A stretch of 64,000 nt of DNA from Treponema sp. (GCA_031267675.1 JAIRYT010000024.1:1-64000); one strand, 5' to 3'. Positions 8,019 through 18,577 are shown, counted from the first letter of the stretch. Notes: generated by a model from the letters alone, not told the origin. Numbers and translations are program-made.

Positions 8019-9218
8019 ATGGCAAAGGACAAGTTTAACCGGACCAAAACCCACATGAACGTAGGAACTATCGGGCACGTGGACCATGGAAAAACGACCC
8101 TTTCGGCAGCTATCACCATGTACTGCGGAAAGAAGTACGGCGACAAGGTTATGAAGTTTGACGATATTGATAACGCACCCGAAGAAAAAGCACGTGGTAT
8201 CACTATCAATACTCGCCACCTTGAGTATCAGTCGGAAAAGCGGCACTATGCCCACATCGATTGTCCGGGACACGCCGACTATATCAAAAACATGATCACC
8301 GGCGCGGCGCAAATGGACGGCGCGGTTCTTGTAGTGTCCGCTCCCGACTCGGTTATGCCCCAAACCCGCGAGCATATCATTCTTGCCCGTCAGGTAGGCG
8401 TTCCCAACATCATTGTTTTTCTTAATAAAGTCGACCTGGTAGACGATCCCGACCTTCTTGAAATTGTAGAAGAAGAAGTCAAAGACGTGCTTACCGCCAA
8501 CGGATTCCCCGGCGGCGAAATTCCCATCATCAAAGGCTCGGCTTTTAAGGCGATGGAAGCCCTTAACAAGGGCGAAGAAAACGACGACACCAAGTGCATC
8601 CAGGATCTGCTTGACGCGATGGATACCTATTACCCCGATCCGGTCCGCGACGACGACAAGCCCTTTATCATGCCGATAGAAGATGTATTCACCATTCAGG
8701 GGCGCGGCACGGTCGTTACCGGAAAAGTGGAACGCGGCCAGCTTAAGCTTAACGAAGAAATCGAAATTGTCGGTATTAAACCCACCAAAAAGACCGTGGT
8801 TACCGGCATTGAAATGTTTAACAAACTCCTTGATCAGGCGCAGTCCGGCGACAACATCGGCGCCCTGCTTCGGGGTATCGACAAGAAAGAAGTGGAACGC
8901 GGTCAGGTGCTCGCCAAACCCGGTTCCATTACCCCCCACCGTAAATTCAGGGGCCAGATATACTGCCTCTCAAAAGAAGAAGGCGGAAGGCACAGCCCCT
9001 TCTTTACCGGTTACCGGCCCCAGTTCTATTTCCGGACTACCGACATTACCGGTACGGTAAAGCTGCCCGAAGGTAAAGAAATGGTTATGCCCGGCGATAA
9101 CACCGAAATTTTTGGCGAGTTGATCCATCCTATCGCGATGGAAAAGGGACTGCGCTTTGCTATCCGCGAGGGCGGCAAAACCGTCGCGTCCGGTCAGGTT
9201 GTAGAAGTTATTGAATAG
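8019..9218 (+). CDS. tuf: Translation elongation factor Tu
   Basis: This encodes 399 residues with all GTPase motifs: P-loop GHVDHGKTT (residues about 20-28), the switch [14 protein letters not shown] and NKVD. EF-Tu delivers aminoacyl-tRNA to the ribosomal A site. Domain II and III segments ([27 protein letters not shown]) are intact. Tuf sits between rpsG and rpsJ, joining the str and S10 clusters. Confidence 0.97.
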   Translation: MAKDKFNRTKTHMNVGTIGHVDHGKTTLSAAITMYCGKKYGDKVMKFDDIDNAPEEKARGITINTRHLEYQSEKRHYAHIDCPGHADYIKNMITGAAQMDGAVLVVSAPDSVMPQTREHIILARQVGVPNIIVFLNKVDLVDDPDLLEIVEEEVKDVLTANGFPGGEIPIIKGSAFKAMEALNKGEENDDTKCIQDLLDAMDTYYPDPVRDDDKPFIMPIEDVFTIQGRGTVVTGKVERGQLKLNEEIEIVGIKPTKKTVVTGIEMFNKLLDQAQSGDNIGALLRGIDKKEVERGQVLAKPGSITPHRKFRGQIYCLSKEEGGRHSPFFTGYRPQFYFRTTDITGTVKLPEGKEMVMPGDNTEIFGELIHPIAMEKGLRFAIREGGKTVASGQVVEVIE

Positions 9219-9281
9219 GAACTGACGGCTCCGGCGGTTCCAGAAACCGGCCGGAGGCTGTCAGAATAATGCGGAGGAATG

Positions 9282-9590
9282 ATGACAAAGGACCGAATTC
9301 GCGTAAAGCTGCGCGGTTTCGACGTTGAATTAATCGATCAAAGCGCGAAATCAATCGTTTCGACGGTGCAGAAGGCGGGGGCGAAGGTAACCGGGCCCAT
9401 TCCGCTTCCGACCCGCATTAACAAGATAACGGTGCTTCGTTCACCTCACGTGAACAAAAAGAGCCGTGAGCAGTTTGAGATGCGTACGCATAAGCGTTTG
9501 ATTGATATTATCGATCCCTCGCCGGAGGTAATGGATTCTTTGATGAAGCTGGAGCTTCCCGCCGGTGTTGATGTGGAAATAAAGCAGTAG
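9282..9590 (+). CDS. rpsJ: 30S ribosomal protein S10
   Basis: This encodes 102 residues beginning [40 protein letters not shown] and [13 protein letters not shown] are typical. Two ATG codons are adjacent at 9279 and 9282. The second is chosen because the first directly abuts the GGAGGA ribosome site, the same arrangement as at rpsL. S10 also acts in transcription antitermination with NusB. It opens the S10 block. Confidence 0.95.
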   Translation: MTKDRIRVKLRGFDVELIDQSAKSIVSTVQKAGAKVTGPIPLPTRINKITVLRSPHVNKKSREQFEMRTHKRLIDIIDPSPEVMDSLMKLELPAGVDVEIKQ

Positions 9591-9632
9591 CGGGTTTTCG
9601 TTCGTTTCTAATTATTTTGCTGGAGTTTAGTC

Positions 9633-10286
9633 ATGTTGGGTCTTATGGCCAAAAAAGTAGGGATGACACAGATATTTGACGAGGAAGGCAACCTCGTACC
9701 GGTAACGGTATTGCGCGTTGATCCGAACACGGTCATAGCCCTTAAAAGCGCGGAAAAAGACGGCTACCAGGCGGTAGTTGTCGGTGTGGACGAGATGAAA
9801 CCCTGCGATCCGGCAAGTAAAAAACGCCGCCGGAGCAGCATGGCGAGCAAGCCCTACGCGGGGCAGTTCCCCGAAGGGATAAGTCCCAAAAAGACGCTAA
9901 AGGAATTCCGCGACTTTGAAAAAGAGGTAAACGCGGGCGACAGTCTGGGCGCGGAGCTTTTCGAAGGCTGCCGTTATGTCGATGTAACGGGAATCAGCAA
10001 GGGAAAGGGTTTCCAGGGGGTTGTAAAGCGCTATAAATTTGGAGGCGGTCGAAAGACACACGGTTCCAAGTTTCACCGCGAGCCGGGTTCGACCGGACAG
10101 AGCACCTATCCCCACAAGACGTTCAAGAACATGAAACTTCCCGGCCGCATGGGAAGGGAACAGGTTACGGTGCTTAGCCAGCGGCTGGTAAAGGTCGATG
10201 CGGGAAACCAGCTTCTTATGGTCCGGGGCGCTGTTCCGGGCGTGAATAAAAGCATAGTGGTCGTCAGAGCGGCGGTCAAGAAGTAA
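9633..10286 (+). CDS. rplC: 50S ribosomal protein L3
   Basis: This encodes 217 residues starting MLGLMAKKVGMTQIFDEEGN. The central GKGFQGVVKRYKFGGGRKTH and the HGSKFHREPGSTGQ loop reach towards the peptidyl transferase centre. L3 is an early assembly protein of the 50S subunit. It lies eight bases ahead of rplD in the usual S10 order. Confidence 0.96.
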   Translation: MLGLMAKKVGMTQIFDEEGNLVPVTVLRVDPNTVIALKSAEKDGYQAVVVGVDEMKPCDPASKKRRRSSMASKPYAGQFPEGISPKKTLKEFRDFEKEVNAGDSLGAELFEGCRYVDVTGISKGKGFQGVVKRYKFGGGRKTHGSKFHREPGSTGQSTYPHKTFKNMKLPGRMGREQVTVLSQRLVKVDAGNQLLMVRGAVPGVNKSIVVVRAAVKK

Positions 10287-10293
10287 GGGAGAT

Positions 10294-10959
10294 ATGATGA
10301 ACCGGACGGTATATTCCCTGGAAGGAAAGGAACTGCGGAGCATTGAACTGGATGACGCGGTTTTTGGACTTCCCATAAATGACGATCTTATCTGGTACGC
10401 GATCACAAACGAGCTCGCCAACAAGCGGCTTGGGACGGCGTCGACCAAAGACCGCGGCGAAGTGCACGGTTCCAACGCAAAACCGTATAAACAGAAAGGA
10501 ACAGGCCGCGCCCGCCGGGGCGACAAAAAAAGCCCCCTTTTGGTAGGCGGCGGCGTTATTTTCGGACCCAGGCCCCGCGATTTTTCGTACTCAATTCCCA
10601 AAAAAGCAAAACGTATGGCGCTTAAAACAATTCTGAGCCTTAAGGCGCAAAGCGACACCTTAAAAATAATTGAAGATTTTTCCGTTGAATCGGGAAAAAC
10701 AAAGGATCTGGTAAAGCTTTTGGGCAATTTTGGAAAGGCGGAGCGCACCGTGCTCATTCTTAAAGACGACGATCCCGTCCTTAAGCGGGCGGCTTCGAAT
10801 ATCCCCTGGCTTTCCTATCTTTCCTATAACCGCCTTCGGGCCCACGATCTGTTCTACGGAAGGCGGGTGCTTATGCTGGAAACAGCGGCAAAAAACCTGA
10901 ACGAATTTTACGGCGATAACGCCGGTTCGGCGCCCGAGGCAAGCGAGGCTGCGTCATGA
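10294..10959 (+). CDS. rplD: 50S ribosomal protein L4
   Basis: This encodes 221 residues. The conserved exit-tunnel loop KGTGRARRGDKKSPLLVGGG lies near residues 68-87, followed by FGPRPRDFSYSIPKKAKRMA. In Escherichia coli L4 represses its own S10 operon by binding the leader; whether that applies here is unknown. The last codons (PEASEAAS) form a short extra tail. The stop overlaps the rplW start by four bases. Confidence 0.95.
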   Translation: MMNRTVYSLEGKELRSIELDDAVFGLPINDDLIWYAITNELANKRLGTASTKDRGEVHGSNAKPYKQKGTGRARRGDKKSPLLVGGGVIFGPRPRDFSYSIPKKAKRMALKTILSLKAQSDTLKIIEDFSVESGKTKDLVKLLGNFGKAERTVLILKDDDPVLKRAASNIPWLSYLSYNRLRAHDLFYGRRVLMLETAAKNLNEFYGDNAGSAPEASEAAS

Positions 10960-11246
10960 GTTTTAATTACGAGTCAATTTTAATAGAGCCGGTGCTTTCC
11001 GAAAAGGCTAATATTCTGCGGGAACAGGGCAAGTATGTATTTAAGGTCGATCCACGGGCAAATAAAATCCAAATAAAGGAAGCGCTGCGCAGATTATTTA
11101 ACGTGCATCCGGTTTCCTGTACGGTTATGGTCGTCGGCGGCAAACCCAAGCGGCTGCGGAACCGCCCCGGTTATACTTCTACCTGGAAAAAGGCGGTGGT
11201 GCGCCTTGCCAAAGATGAAAAGATCGGCATTTTTGAGGGCGTATAA
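10956..11246 (+). CDS. rplW: 50S ribosomal protein L23
   Basis: This encodes 96 residues starting [20 protein letters not shown]. The C-terminal part [20 protein letters not shown] is the rRNA-binding region. L23 sits at the tunnel exit and docks trigger factor and SRP. It begins inside the rplD stop (ATGA overlap) and ends two bases before rplB. Confidence 0.95.
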   Translation: MSFNYESILIEPVLSEKANILREQGKYVFKVDPRANKIQIKEALRRLFNVHPVSCTVMVVGGKPKRLRNRPGYTSTWKKAVVRLAKDEKIGIFEGV

Positions 11247-11248
11247 GT

Positions 11249-12079
11249 ATGGGCATCAAAACATATAAACCAATAACCGCAGGAATGCGGCAATGGACCA
11301 GTCTTGATTTTTCGGACCTTACCAAAGGGGCCAGTCCCGAAAAGTCCCTTACCTCGGGGCGAAAGGAACGGGCGGGCCGCGATTCAAACGGCCGGATCAG
11401 CGTACGCCATAAAGGCGGCGGACACAAACGGCGTTACCGCGACATTGATTTTAAACGCGACAAAATCGGTGTTCCGGGCAAAGTGGTCACCATTGAATAC
11501 GATCCCAACCGCAGCGCCAACATCGCGCTGGTTAATTATGTCGACGGCGACAAGCGTTACATTATCGCCCCCAAGGGGCTTGCGGCCGGCGCGGTAGTGG
11601 CCGCCGGCCCCGCCGCCGCCATTGAGCCGGGGAACGCCCTGCCGCTGGAGAATATTCCGCTGGGTTTTACGGTTCATAATGTGGAGATGACTTTGGGCAA
11701 GGGCGGTCAGATGGTCCGTTCCGCCGGCGCGGGCGCGTTAATCGCCGCCAAAGAAGGCGACTACGTTACCCTTAAACTGCCTTCCGGCGAAATGCGCATG
11801 ATCTTTAAAAAATGCTACGCGACCATCGGAACAGTAGGCAACGAGGATCACATGAACGTGACCCTGGGCAAGGCCGGACGCAAGCGCTGGCTTGGCGTAC
11901 GTCCCACTGTCCGGGGCATGGTAATGAATCCGGTCGACCATCCTCACGGAGGCGGCGAGGGAAAGAACAAGGGTATACATCCGGTAAGCCCCTGGGGACA
12001 ACCAACCAAGGGCTTTAAGACACGGAGCAAACATAAGCCTTCTTCGCGGTTTATTGTAAGCCGCCGCAAGAAGAAGTAA
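11249..12079 (+). CDS. rplB: 50S ribosomal protein L2
   Basis: This encodes 276 residues. The C-terminal [16 protein letters not shown] loop includes the histidine close to the peptidyl transferase centre. The N-terminal [19 protein letters not shown] is the OB-fold rRNA-binding segment. L2 supports subunit association and tRNA binding. Length and order are normal. Confidence 0.96.
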   Translation: MGIKTYKPITAGMRQWTSLDFSDLTKGASPEKSLTSGRKERAGRDSNGRISVRHKGGGHKRRYRDIDFKRDKIGVPGKVVTIEYDPNRSANIALVNYVDGDKRYIIAPKGLAAGAVVAAGPAAAIEPGNALPLENIPLGFTVHNVEMTLGKGGQMVRSAGAGALIAAKEGDYVTLKLPSGEMRMIFKKCYATIGTVGNEDHMNVTLGKAGRKRWLGVRPTVRGMVMNPVDHPHGGGEGKNKGIHPVSPWGQPTKGFKTRSKHKPSSRFIVSRRKKK

Positions 12080-12121
12080 CGGCGGTTCAGGAACCGCCAA
12101 ACCCAAGGAGAGGAATAGCAG

Positions 12122-12403
12122 GTGTCGAGGTCGATTAAAAAGGGGCCCTTTATCGAAAAGAGCCTTTACAAAAAGGTGCTTGAGATGAGTAAAGCGGGGG
12201 ACCGGAAAATGATTAAGACCTATTCCCGGTGCTCGACGATTATCCCCGAAATGGTCGGCGGTACCATTTCTGTCTATAACGGCAAGGTCTGGGTGCCCGT
12301 ATATATTACGGAAAACCTGGTAGGCCACAAACTGGGGGAATTTTCCCCCACCCGTATCTTTAGGGGCCACAGCGGTTCCGACAAGAAAGCGGCAAAAAAG
12401 TAG
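12122..12403 (+). CDS. rpsS: 30S ribosomal protein S19
   Basis: This encodes 93 residues from a GTG start, [20 protein letters not shown], preceded by [29 protein letters not shown] and [20 protein letters not shown] are diagnostic. S19 lies in the 30S head with S13. The gap to rplB is 42 bases and shows nothing else. Confidence 0.95.
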   Translation: MSRSIKKGPFIEKSLYKKVLEMSKAGDRKMIKTYSRCSTIIPEMVGGTISVYNGKVWVPVYITENLVGHKLGEFSPTRIFRGHSGSDKKAAKK

Positions 12404-12409
12404 GACTTT

Positions 12410-12778
12410 ATGGAAGCAAAGAGCGGATACAAAGCGGTAAGTAAATTTATTATTACCTCTCCCTATAAGGTTCGGCCGGTCGCCGATCTGGTGCGGCGCA
12501 AACCGTATCCCGAGGCAATGGCCCTGCTGGAAGCCATGCCCCACAAGGGCGCGAAGCTTGTCGGTAAAACCGTGCGCTCCGCCGCTTTTAACGCGCTTGG
12601 GCGGAACAAAAAACTTGACGAAGATATGCTCTATATCCGCGATATACTCATCGACGACGGCCCCCGCCTTAAGCGGGTGTGGTTTCGCGCGCGGGGAAGG
12701 GCGGACATGCTCCTTAAAAGGCTCTGCCACATTACGGTGGTGGTTGACGAAATGAGCGCTGTAAAGGCGGGTAATTAA
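12410..12778 (+). CDS. rplV: 50S ribosomal protein L22
   Basis: This encodes 122 residues. L22 lines the peptide exit tunnel; the beta-hairpin segment is [20 protein letters not shown], followed by CHITVVVDE. The start [20 protein letters not shown] is typical. Its last base is also the first base of the rpsC ATG, so the two are coupled. Confidence 0.95.
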   Translation: MEAKSGYKAVSKFIITSPYKVRPVADLVRRKPYPEAMALLEAMPHKGAKLVGKTVRSAAFNALGRNKKLDEDMLYIRDILIDDGPRLKRVWFRARGRADMLLKRLCHITVVVDEMSAVKAGN

Positions 12779-13518
12779 TGGGACAGAAAGTAAATCCTAT
12801 CGGACTGCGGCTGGGGATCAATAAAACCTGGGGATCGCGCTGGTATGTGGACCCCCGCGAATACACGGCGACTTTACACGAAGATCTAAGGCTGCGCGCG
12901 CTTTTAATGCGTATGCCCGAGTGCAAGGGCGCGGATATCGCCGAACTTGAAATTATCCGCCATCCCCAGCGGATTACCATTGTAATACACACCGCCCGCC
13001 CCGGCGTCATTATCGGGGTCAAGGGCGCGAACATAGAAAAGATCGGCGCGGAACTGCAAAAGAGTATACAGCCGCGTCCCGGAGCAAAGGGCGATCAGAT
13101 TCCTTCCCGGAAGGTGCAGATTAAAATTAAAGAAGTCCGTAACGCCGACAACAACGCCCAGATTGTGGCGCAGAATATAGCGCGGCAGCTTTTGGCGCGG
13201 GGGAGCTTTCGCCGTACCATGAAGCAGGCGGTCAGTAACGCCATTAAAAAAGGCAACGCCCAGGGAATTAAGGTGCGGCTTTCGGGCCGTCTGGGCGGCG
13301 CGGAAATGTCGCGTACCGAAGAATCAAAAGAAGGCCGTATTCCCCTTCATACGCTGCGGGCGGATGTCGACTATGGTTTTGCCGAAGCGCATACCACGTT
13401 CGGCGCAATCGGCGTCAAGGTATGGGTTTTTAACGGAATGAAGTACGGCAAAGAGCAAAAGGAGGATGCGGGAGCCCTGGTGCGCAAGCGCCGCGAACGG
13501 ACCCCCGCAAGGAGTTAG
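12778..13518 (+). CDS. rpsC: 30S ribosomal protein S3
   Basis: This encodes 246 residues beginning [21 protein letters not shown] type II KH domain with the GXXG loop ([15 protein letters not shown]) spans roughly residues 40-110. The C-terminal [20 protein letters not shown], then [12 protein letters not shown] is typical. S3 lines the mRNA entry channel. A short charged C-terminal tail is present. Confidence 0.96.
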   Translation: MGQKVNPIGLRLGINKTWGSRWYVDPREYTATLHEDLRLRALLMRMPECKGADIAELEIIRHPQRITIVIHTARPGVIIGVKGANIEKIGAELQKSIQPRPGAKGDQIPSRKVQIKIKEVRNADNNAQIVAQNIARQLLARGSFRRTMKQAVSNAIKKGNAQGIKVRLSGRLGGAEMSRTEESKEGRIPLHTLRADVDYGFAEAHTTFGAIGVKVWVFNGMKYGKEQKEDAGALVRKRRERTPARS

Positions 13519-13519
13519 T

Positions 13520-13942
13520 ATGCTGAGTCCCAAGCGCGTCAGGCGCCGCAAAGTACAGCGGGGCAGTATGCCGGGTAACGCGACCCGGGGGAATAGTGTC
13601 GTATTTGGAGATTTTGGCCTCATTGCTCTGGACCGTATGTGGATCACAAACCGGCAGATAGAGGCGGCCCGTGTCGCCATGAACCGCCATGTAAAACGGG
13701 GCGGCAAACTCTGGATACGGATATTTCCCGACAAGCCGTTTTCCAAAAAGCCCGCGGAAACCCGTATGGGCAAGGGAAAGGGCGCGCCGGAATACTGGGT
13801 GGCGGTTGTTAAACCCGGCACGGTAATGTTTGAGCTTGGCGGCATCGATAAAAAGCTCGCGGAAGAAGCAATGGATTTGGCCGGCTCAAAGCTTCCCATC
13901 AAAACAAAGTTTGTCGCTCGCGCGGACTTTGAGCTGGCATAG
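13520..13942 (+). CDS. rplP: 50S ribosomal protein L16
   Basis: This encodes 140 residues from the ATG at 13520 ([17 protein letters not shown]), one base after the rpsC stop. A longer frame from 13466 is only read-through of the rpsC region. The [20 protein letters not shown] and [15 protein letters not shown] stretches are characteristic. L16 contacts tRNA in the A site of the 50S subunit. Confidence 0.95.
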   Translation: MLSPKRVRRRKVQRGSMPGNATRGNSVVFGDFGLIALDRMWITNRQIEAARVAMNRHVKRGGKLWIRIFPDKPFSKKPAETRMGKGKGAPEYWVAVVKPGTVMFELGGIDKKLAEEAMDLAGSKLPIKTKFVARADFELA

Positions 13943-13952
13943 GACAAAGATA

Positions 13953-14174
13953 ATGAAGAATTCGTTCAGGAACCTGTCTTTTCAGGAACTCAAGGTAAAG
14001 CGGGACGAGCTTAACCGAAAGTATATGGAACTGCGTTTTCAGATGGTGGTAGGTCATGTTGACAATCCGCTCCAGAAGCGGACAATGCGCCGGCAAATCG
14101 CCCGCCTTAACACCTTAATCGGCCAGCAGGTAAAAGCCCAGGCGGTAGCAAGCATTGTTGAGAAGAAGGCATAA
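13953..14174 (+). CDS. rpmC: 50S ribosomal protein L29
   Basis: This encodes 73 residues from the ATG at 13953 (MKNSFRNLSFQELKVKRDEL). The two-helix hairpin of L29 is visible, with LRFQMVVGHVDNPLQKRTMR at the turn. L29 sits near the tunnel exit beside L23. Upstream in-frame codons belong to the rplP region and are ignored. Confidence 0.93.
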   Translation: MKNSFRNLSFQELKVKRDELNRKYMELRFQMVVGHVDNPLQKRTMRRQIARLNTLIGQQVKAQAVASIVEKKA

Positions 14175-14176
14175 AC

Positions 14177-14449
14177 ATGGAAGATACGGCAAAAAAACCG
14201 CGGAGCGGTAAAAAAGAGTTTGTAGGAATCGTTAAAAGCGACAAAATGGACAAGTCCATTGTAGTGTCGGTAGAAAGCAAGGCCCTGCATCCGCTTTATA
14301 AAAAGTATGTTACCCGGATTAAGCACCTTAAAGCCCACGACGGCGCCAATGACGCAAAAACAGGCGACCGGGTGCGGGTAATAGAGTGCCGGCCCATCAG
14401 CAAAGAAAAATGCTGGAAGCTTGTCGAAATTCTTGAGCGGGCAAGGTAA
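14177..14449 (+). CDS. rpsQ: 30S ribosomal protein S17
   Basis: This encodes 90 residues with the OB-fold core [20 protein letters not shown], then [18 protein letters not shown] and [21 protein letters not shown]17 binds 16S rRNA early in assembly. It starts two bases after rpmC. Confidence 0.95.
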   Translation: MEDTAKKPRSGKKEFVGIVKSDKMDKSIVVSVESKALHPLYKKYVTRIKHLKAHDGANDAKTGDRVRVIECRPISKEKCWKLVEILERAR

Positions 14450-14459
14450 GGAGCGGAAG

Positions 14460-14831
14460 ATGGTTCAGGTAGAAACGTTCCTGAATGTGGCCGACAATTC
14501 AGGAGCCAAAATTGTTCAGGTCATAAAAGTTCTGGGCGGCTCAAAGCGTAAATACGCCGGAATCGGCGATATAGTGGTGGTCGCCGTCAAGGATGCGCTG
14601 CCGGTGTCTACGATAAAAAAGGGCACCGTCGAAAAAGCGGTTATTGTGCGGACGCACAAAGAATACCGCCGCGCCGATGGAACCTATATTCGTTTTGACG
14701 ACAACGCGTGCGTAATTATTGACGCGGCGCTTAATCCCAAGGGCAAGCGTGTTTTTGGACCGGTCGCGCGGGAACTGCGGGAGCGTTCCGAATTTATGAA
14801 GATCGTTTCACTCGCGCCGGAAGTTTTGTAG
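14460..14831 (+). CDS. rplN: 50S ribosomal protein L14
   Basis: This encodes 123 residues from the ATG at 14460 ([20 protein letters not shown]), preceded by AAGGAGCGG. The in-frame TTG at 14421 is within rpsQ and is not used. [20 protein letters not shown] and [11 protein letters not shown] are typical. L14 forms intersubunit bridges and is the binding site of the silencing factor RsfS. Confidence 0.95.
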   Translation: MVQVETFLNVADNSGAKIVQVIKVLGGSKRKYAGIGDIVVVAVKDALPVSTIKKGTVEKAVIVRTHKEYRRADGTYIRFDDNACVIIDAALNPKGKRVFGPVARELRERSEFMKIVSLAPEVL

Positions 14832-14837
14832 GGGTAG

Positions 14838-15185
14838 ATGATGGCAGACAAGGCTGAGCATAAGTTTAAGATACGCAAAGAAGACACGGTGGAGATCATC
14901 GCGGGCAAGGACAAGGGTAAACGCGGGCGTATACTCAGGATTCTTCGCGCAAAAGATCGGGTGCTGGTAGAAGGGCTCAACATGGTAAAAAAAACCATGC
15001 GCCGTAAAAACCAGCAGGACAGGGGCGGCATTGCGGATATCGAATCTCCCATACACGCGTCCAACGTGATGATCGTATGCAAGAAGTGCGGGCCGACGCG
15101 GATCGGGTATAAAATAACCGAAGCCGCTGCGGGCAAAAAGCCGCTTAAAACTAGGGTGTGCAGAAAGTGCGGAGAGGTATTATGA
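14838..15185 (+). CDS. rplX: 50S ribosomal protein L24
   Basis: This encodes 115 residues with a KOW motif ([20 protein letters not shown]) and the segment [20 protein letters not shown]. Two adjacent ATG codons (14838, 14841) could start it; the second is better spaced from the GGGGT site. The C-terminal part holds two CxxC pairs ([10 protein letters not shown] and CRKCGEVL), suggesting a zinc site. The stop overlaps the rplE ATG. Confidence 0.93.
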   Translation: MMADKAEHKFKIRKEDTVEIIAGKDKGKRGRILRILRAKDRVLVEGLNMVKKTMRRKNQQDRGGIADIESPIHASNVMIVCKKCGPTRIGYKITEAAAGKKPLKTRVCRKCGEVL

Positions 15186-15736
15186 GCGAAAAATACGAAC
15201 CACGGCTCAAAAAAATATACCGTGACACGGTTGCTCCGGAGCTGTTTAAGGAATTTAACTATTCCTCGCCCATGCAGACTCCCCGCCTTAAAAAAATAGT
15301 GGTAAGCATGGGCGTGGGTGAGGCGTTGACCAACAAGAAAATTCTTGACGCGGCCATTGACGACCTTACCCTTATTACCGGGCAGAAGGCGGTTAAAACA
15401 AAGGCGCGCAAGAGTATCGCGAATTTTAAAATTCGCGAGGGCCAGGAAATCGGCGCAAAGGTTACCCTGCGCGGAAAAATGATGTACGAGTTTCTTGACC
15501 GCCTTGTTAATGTCGCGCTGCCCCGGGTAAAGGATTTTAGGGGAATCAGCGGGAACGCCTTTGACGGACACGGAAATTATGCTTTGGGAATTATTGAGCA
15601 GATCATTTTTCCCGAGATTGATTTTGATAAAATTGAACGGGTTGCGGGACTCAACATTGTCATTGTGACGACCGCGCGAACAGATGCGGAAGCGAAAGCG
15701 TTCCTTGCCAAGTTCGGCATGCCCTTTAGAAAGTGA
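15182..15736 (+). CDS. rplE: 50S ribosomal protein L5
   Basis: This encodes 184 residues from the ATG at 15182 ([20 protein letters not shown]), whose first bases overlap the rplX stop. [39 protein letters not shown] and [19 protein letters not shown] are diagnostic. L5 carries 5S rRNA into the 50S subunit. Confidence 0.96.
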   Translation: MSEKYEPRLKKIYRDTVAPELFKEFNYSSPMQTPRLKKIVVSMGVGEALTNKKILDAAIDDLTLITGQKAVKTKARKSIANFKIREGQEIGAKVTLRGKMMYEFLDRLVNVALPRVKDFRGISGNAFDGHGNYALGIIEQIIFPEIDFDKIERVAGLNIVIVTTARTDAEAKAFLAKFGMPFRK

Positions 15737-15743
15737 GGTATTC

Positions 15744-15929
15744 ATGGCAAGAAAAGCAATGATTATAAAGGCTTTACGGACGCCTAAATATAAAACGCGA
15801 AAGGTAAACCGCTGCCGGATTTGCGGTCGGGCCCGGGGTTTCCTTCGTAAATTTGAGATGTGCCGCCTTTGCTTCCGCAAATTGGCAAGTGAAGGATTAA
15901 TTCCGGGCGTCACTAAATCAAGCTGGTAG
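15744..15929 (+). CDS. rpsN: 30S ribosomal protein S14, zinc-binding type
   Basis: This encodes 61 residues from the ATG at 15744 ([20 protein letters not shown]). The paired CRICGRARG and MCRLCFRK motifs place it in the short zinc-dependent S14 class rather than the 100-residue zinc-free form. The 15684 in-frame start belongs to rplE. Confidence 0.95.
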   Translation: MARKAMIIKALRTPKYKTRKVNRCRICGRARGFLRKFEMCRLCFRKLASEGLIPGVTKSSW

Positions 15930-15938
15930 GAGGCAAGG

Positions 15939-16337
15939 ATGAGCGTTTCAGATCCTGTTGCGGATATGCTGACCAAAATCCGGAATGCCGGAATGGCGAA
16001 GCACGAAAAAGTTGATATCCCTACCTCAAAACTTAAACTTGAGATCGTCAAGATCTTGAAGACAGAAGGGTATATCAAGAACTTTAAAAAGGTTAGTCAG
16101 GAAGGGGCAAACACGATTAGGGTGTTCCTTAAATATGATGACGAAACAGGGCCGGTAATCCATGGCATGGAAAAGGTAAGCAAGCCCGGCCGGCGGGTAT
16201 ACACGGGCTACCAGAGTATGCCCCGTGTATTTAACGGATACGGGACACTGATTGTTTCCACCTCCAAGGGCGTGACCACCGGAAAAAAGGCCGCCGAAAA
16301 AAAGGTTGGCGGCGAAATTATCTGTACCGTTTGGTAA
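15939..16337 (+). CDS. rpsH: 30S ribosomal protein S8
   Basis: This encodes 132 residues starting [20 protein letters not shown]. The C-terminal [17 protein letters not shown] and [10 protein letters not shown] are near-invariant. S8 organises the 16S central domain and in E. coli represses the spc operon. Ribosome site GGAGGCAAGG precedes the ATG. Confidence 0.96.
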   Translation: MSVSDPVADMLTKIRNAGMAKHEKVDIPTSKLKLEIVKILKTEGYIKNFKKVSQEGANTIRVFLKYDDETGPVIHGMEKVSKPGRRVYTGYQSMPRVFNGYGTLIVSTSKGVTTGKKAAEKKVGGEIICTVW

Positions 16338-16349
16338 CAAGGAAGAAGT

Positions 16350-16889
16350 ATGTCGCGTATAGGAAAAATACCGGTCAAGGTTCCCTCGGGTGTCAAGGTA
16401 AGTTTTGCCGATTCGGTAATGACTGTGGAAGGGCCCAGGGGAAAACTTACCCAGGGCTACCACCCGGTTATTGTTTTTGAGGCCAAAGAGGGAGAAGTGG
16501 CGGTAAGCCGCGCGAACGAGGAAAAGCAAACCAGGGCTTTTCACGGCTTGTACCGGAATCTGCTCAACAACATGGTGATCGGGGTTTCTTCGGGCTTTAC
16601 CAAGGCGCTGGTGATTACCGGAGTCGGCTACCGCGCCGAAGTCCAGGGAAAACTGCTGGTGATGAACCTGGGGTATTCGTCGGAAATCTATGTAGGTATT
16701 CCCGATGACTTAACGGTAAGCGCCGACGCCGGCGGCAAGGTAACGGTCGGCGGCATCGACAAACAGCGGGTCGGCGAGTTTGCCGCCCAGATTCGTAAAC
16801 TTAGGCTCCCGGAACCCTACAAGGGCAAGGGAATTCGGTACGAGAATGAACAGATTAGAAGGAAGGTCGGTAAATCCGGCGTTAAATAG
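16350..16889 (+). CDS. rplF: 50S ribosomal protein L6
   Basis: This encodes 179 residues starting [20 protein letters not shown]. Both L6 folds are present: [15 protein letters not shown] and, near the end, [21 protein letters not shown]6 lies at the factor-binding site near the sarcin-ricin loop. Confidence 0.96.
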   Translation: MSRIGKIPVKVPSGVKVSFADSVMTVEGPRGKLTQGYHPVIVFEAKEGEVAVSRANEEKQTRAFHGLYRNLLNNMVIGVSSGFTKALVITGVGYRAEVQGKLLVMNLGYSSEIYVGIPDDLTVSADAGGKVTVGGIDKQRVGEFAAQIRKLRLPEPYKGKGIRYENEQIRRKVGKSGVK

Positions 16890-16907
16890 GGCAAAACAGG
16901 ATAGAAT

Positions 16908-17270
16908 ATGTTGCGTAAGATGTTGGAAAAAGACCGGAAACGGCAAAAGCGAAAGACCCATATCAGAAAAACCCTTGTTGGGACAAAGGCGCGTCCGAGG
17001 CTTAGCGTGAACAGAAGCAACAAGGCGCTCTATATGCAGGTCATTGACGATGAACAGGGACACACCCTTGTTTCGGCTTCAACTCTGGAAAAAGACATGC
17101 GGAACCTTAAGCCGAATTTGGGCGGGGCCGCACAGCTTGGAGAAATAATGGGGAAACGGCTGATGGAAAAAAATATTACCACTGTCGTTTTTGATCGCAA
17201 CGGATATTTGTATCATGGTCTGGTAAAGGCTATGGCCGACGGCGCCCGCAAAGCCGGCGTACAGTTTTAG
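16908..17270 (+). CDS. rplR: 50S ribosomal protein L18
   Basis: This encodes 120 residues ([20 protein letters not shown]). [20 protein letters not shown], then [20 protein letters not shown] and ARKAGVQF are typical. L18 binds 5S rRNA with L5. It is followed eight bases later by rpsE. Confidence 0.95.
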   Translation: MLRKMLEKDRKRQKRKTHIRKTLVGTKARPRLSVNRSNKALYMQVIDDEQGHTLVSASTLEKDMRNLKPNLGGAAQLGEIMGKRLMEKNITTVVFDRNGYLYHGLVKAMADGARKAGVQF

Positions 17271-17278
17271 GGGACCTC

Positions 17279-17812
17279 ATGGAACATTCAAGAGAGGGCG
17301 GTCGCAGGGACCGTGACCGAAGGGAAGAAAAAGACAAGGAATTTGTCGAAAAGCTCGTAAAATTAAACCGCACCGCAAAAGTGGTCAAGGGCGGCCGGCG
17401 TTTTTCGTTTTCCGCGCTTACCGTCGTGGGGGACCGCAAGGGAAGGGTCGGGTTTGGTTTTGGCAAGGCGAACGATGTCTCCGAGGCTATCCGTAAAAGT
17501 ATCGACAAGGCAAAGCGGGGCCTGGTAAAACTTCCCATAAAGAACGGGACCATTCCCCACGAAATCCAGGGGATTTTTAAGGCATCCAAAGTACATTTAA
17601 AACCGGCCTGTTCGGGTACCGGCATTATCGCCGGCGGTCCTGTGCGGGCGATAATGGAAGCCGGCGGCATTACCGACATTCTTTCAAAATCAATCGGCGC
17701 TTCGAGCCAGTACAATGTCGTTAAAGCGACCTTTGACGGAATTAGCCGGATGATGGACGCAAAGGCGCTTGCCAGGGCCCGGGGTAAATCACTTGAGGAG
17801 CTCTGGGGATGA
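17279..17812 (+). CDS. rpsE: 30S ribosomal protein S5
   Basis: This encodes 177 residues. A charged N-terminal tail ([20 protein letters not shown]) precedes the double-stranded RNA-binding domain ([20 protein letters not shown]) and the second domain with [16 protein letters not shown]5 helps ensure decoding accuracy. Its stop overlaps the rpmD ATG by four bases. Confidence 0.96.
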   Translation: MEHSREGGRRDRDRREEKDKEFVEKLVKLNRTAKVVKGGRRFSFSALTVVGDRKGRVGFGFGKANDVSEAIRKSIDKAKRGLVKLPIKNGTIPHEIQGIFKASKVHLKPACSGTGIIAGGPVRAIMEAGGITDILSKSIGASSQYNVVKATFDGISRMMDAKALARARGKSLEELWG

Positions 17813-18015
17813 CCAAACTAAAGATTACCCTGGTGCGAAGTACAATCGGTTGTCTTCCCGCCCAGCGGGCCACGGTGCGTTGTTTGGGACTGCGCAAGAT
17901 AGGTTCTTCCTCTGTTCAGGATAGTTCCCCGGCGATAAAGGGAATGATACAAAAGGTCTCCCATCTGGTTAAAGTGGAAGAGCAAAACGTAGGGGACGAA
18001 TATGCACGAGTTTGA
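17809..18015 (+). CDS. rpmD: 50S ribosomal protein L30
   Basis: This encodes 68 residues: [20 protein letters not shown], then [17 protein letters not shown] and [16 protein letters not shown]. This is the normal L30 fold and length plus a few residues. It overlaps rpsE by four bases and rplO by fourteen, so all three are probably coupled. Confidence 0.94.
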   Translation: MTKLKITLVRSTIGCLPAQRATVRCLGLRKIGSSSVQDSSPAIKGMIQKVSHLVKVEEQNVGDEYARV

Positions 18016-18574
18016 TTTACACGCCCCCGAGGGCGCAAACAAAAAAAAGCGGATTCTGGGCCGGGGCGCGGGTTCCGGCCGGGGCACCACGGCAGGCAAG
18101 GGAAACAAGGGCCAGCAGGCGCGTTCGGGCGGCAAGACGTATATTGGTTTTGAGGGCGGGCAAATGCCGCTCTACCGGCGCATAGCCCAGCGGGGTTTTT
18201 CAAATTATCCTTTCAAGAAGGAATACCAGGTGGTAAACCTGGGCGAAATCGAAAAACGCTACGAGAACGGCGAAACGGTCGATGCGGCAAGTCTTGCCGT
18301 CAAGGGACTGGTAAAAGGCAAGGTTCCGGTAAAGATTCTGGGTGTAGGCGATGTAACAAAGAAACTTACCGTAAAGGCTGCCGCGATTTCGGCTTCCGCC
18401 AAAGAAAAAATCGAAAAGGCCGGAGGCAGCGTGGAAGCGCAGGCCGGCGGCGGCGGAACAGCGGCGGCGGTGGAAGGAAAGCCGGGTAAACGGCAAAAGC
18501 GCAAGGCCAAAGCGGTAGCGGCGGCGATTGCGCGCTCGAACAGGGGCAAATCAGAAAGGGAAAAACAGGAATAG
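18002..18574 (+). CDS. rplO: 50S ribosomal protein L15 with Ala/Gly/Lys-rich tail
   Basis: This encodes 190 residues, longer than the usual ~145. The core is normal: [20 protein letters not shown], then [20 protein letters not shown] and [20 protein letters not shown]. About 45 residues follow, rich in Gly, Ala and Lys ([20 protein letters not shown]), which are probably disordered and RNA-binding. It starts inside rpmD and ends three bases before secY. Confidence 0.94.
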   Translation: MHEFDLHAPEGANKKKRILGRGAGSGRGTTAGKGNKGQQARSGGKTYIGFEGGQMPLYRRIAQRGFSNYPFKKEYQVVNLGEIEKRYENGETVDAASLAVKGLVKGKVPVKILGVGDVTKKLTVKAAAISASAKEKIEKAGGSVEAQAGGGGTAAAVEGKPGKRQKRKAKAVAAAIARSNRGKSEREKQE

Positions 18575-18577
18575 GTA

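Noticed and set aside
7791-8939. 382-codon open frame on the minus strand opposite tuf
   Set aside because: Entirely antisense to EF-Tu, whose frame is unmistakable; no ribosome site and an improbable composition.
11738-12730. 330-codon minus-strand frame opposite rplB-rplV
   Set aside because: Antisense to recognised ribosomal genes; no independent support.
14684-16078. 464-codon minus-strand frame opposite rplN-rpsH
   Set aside because: Antisense to five ribosomal protein genes with clear family matches and no start signal.
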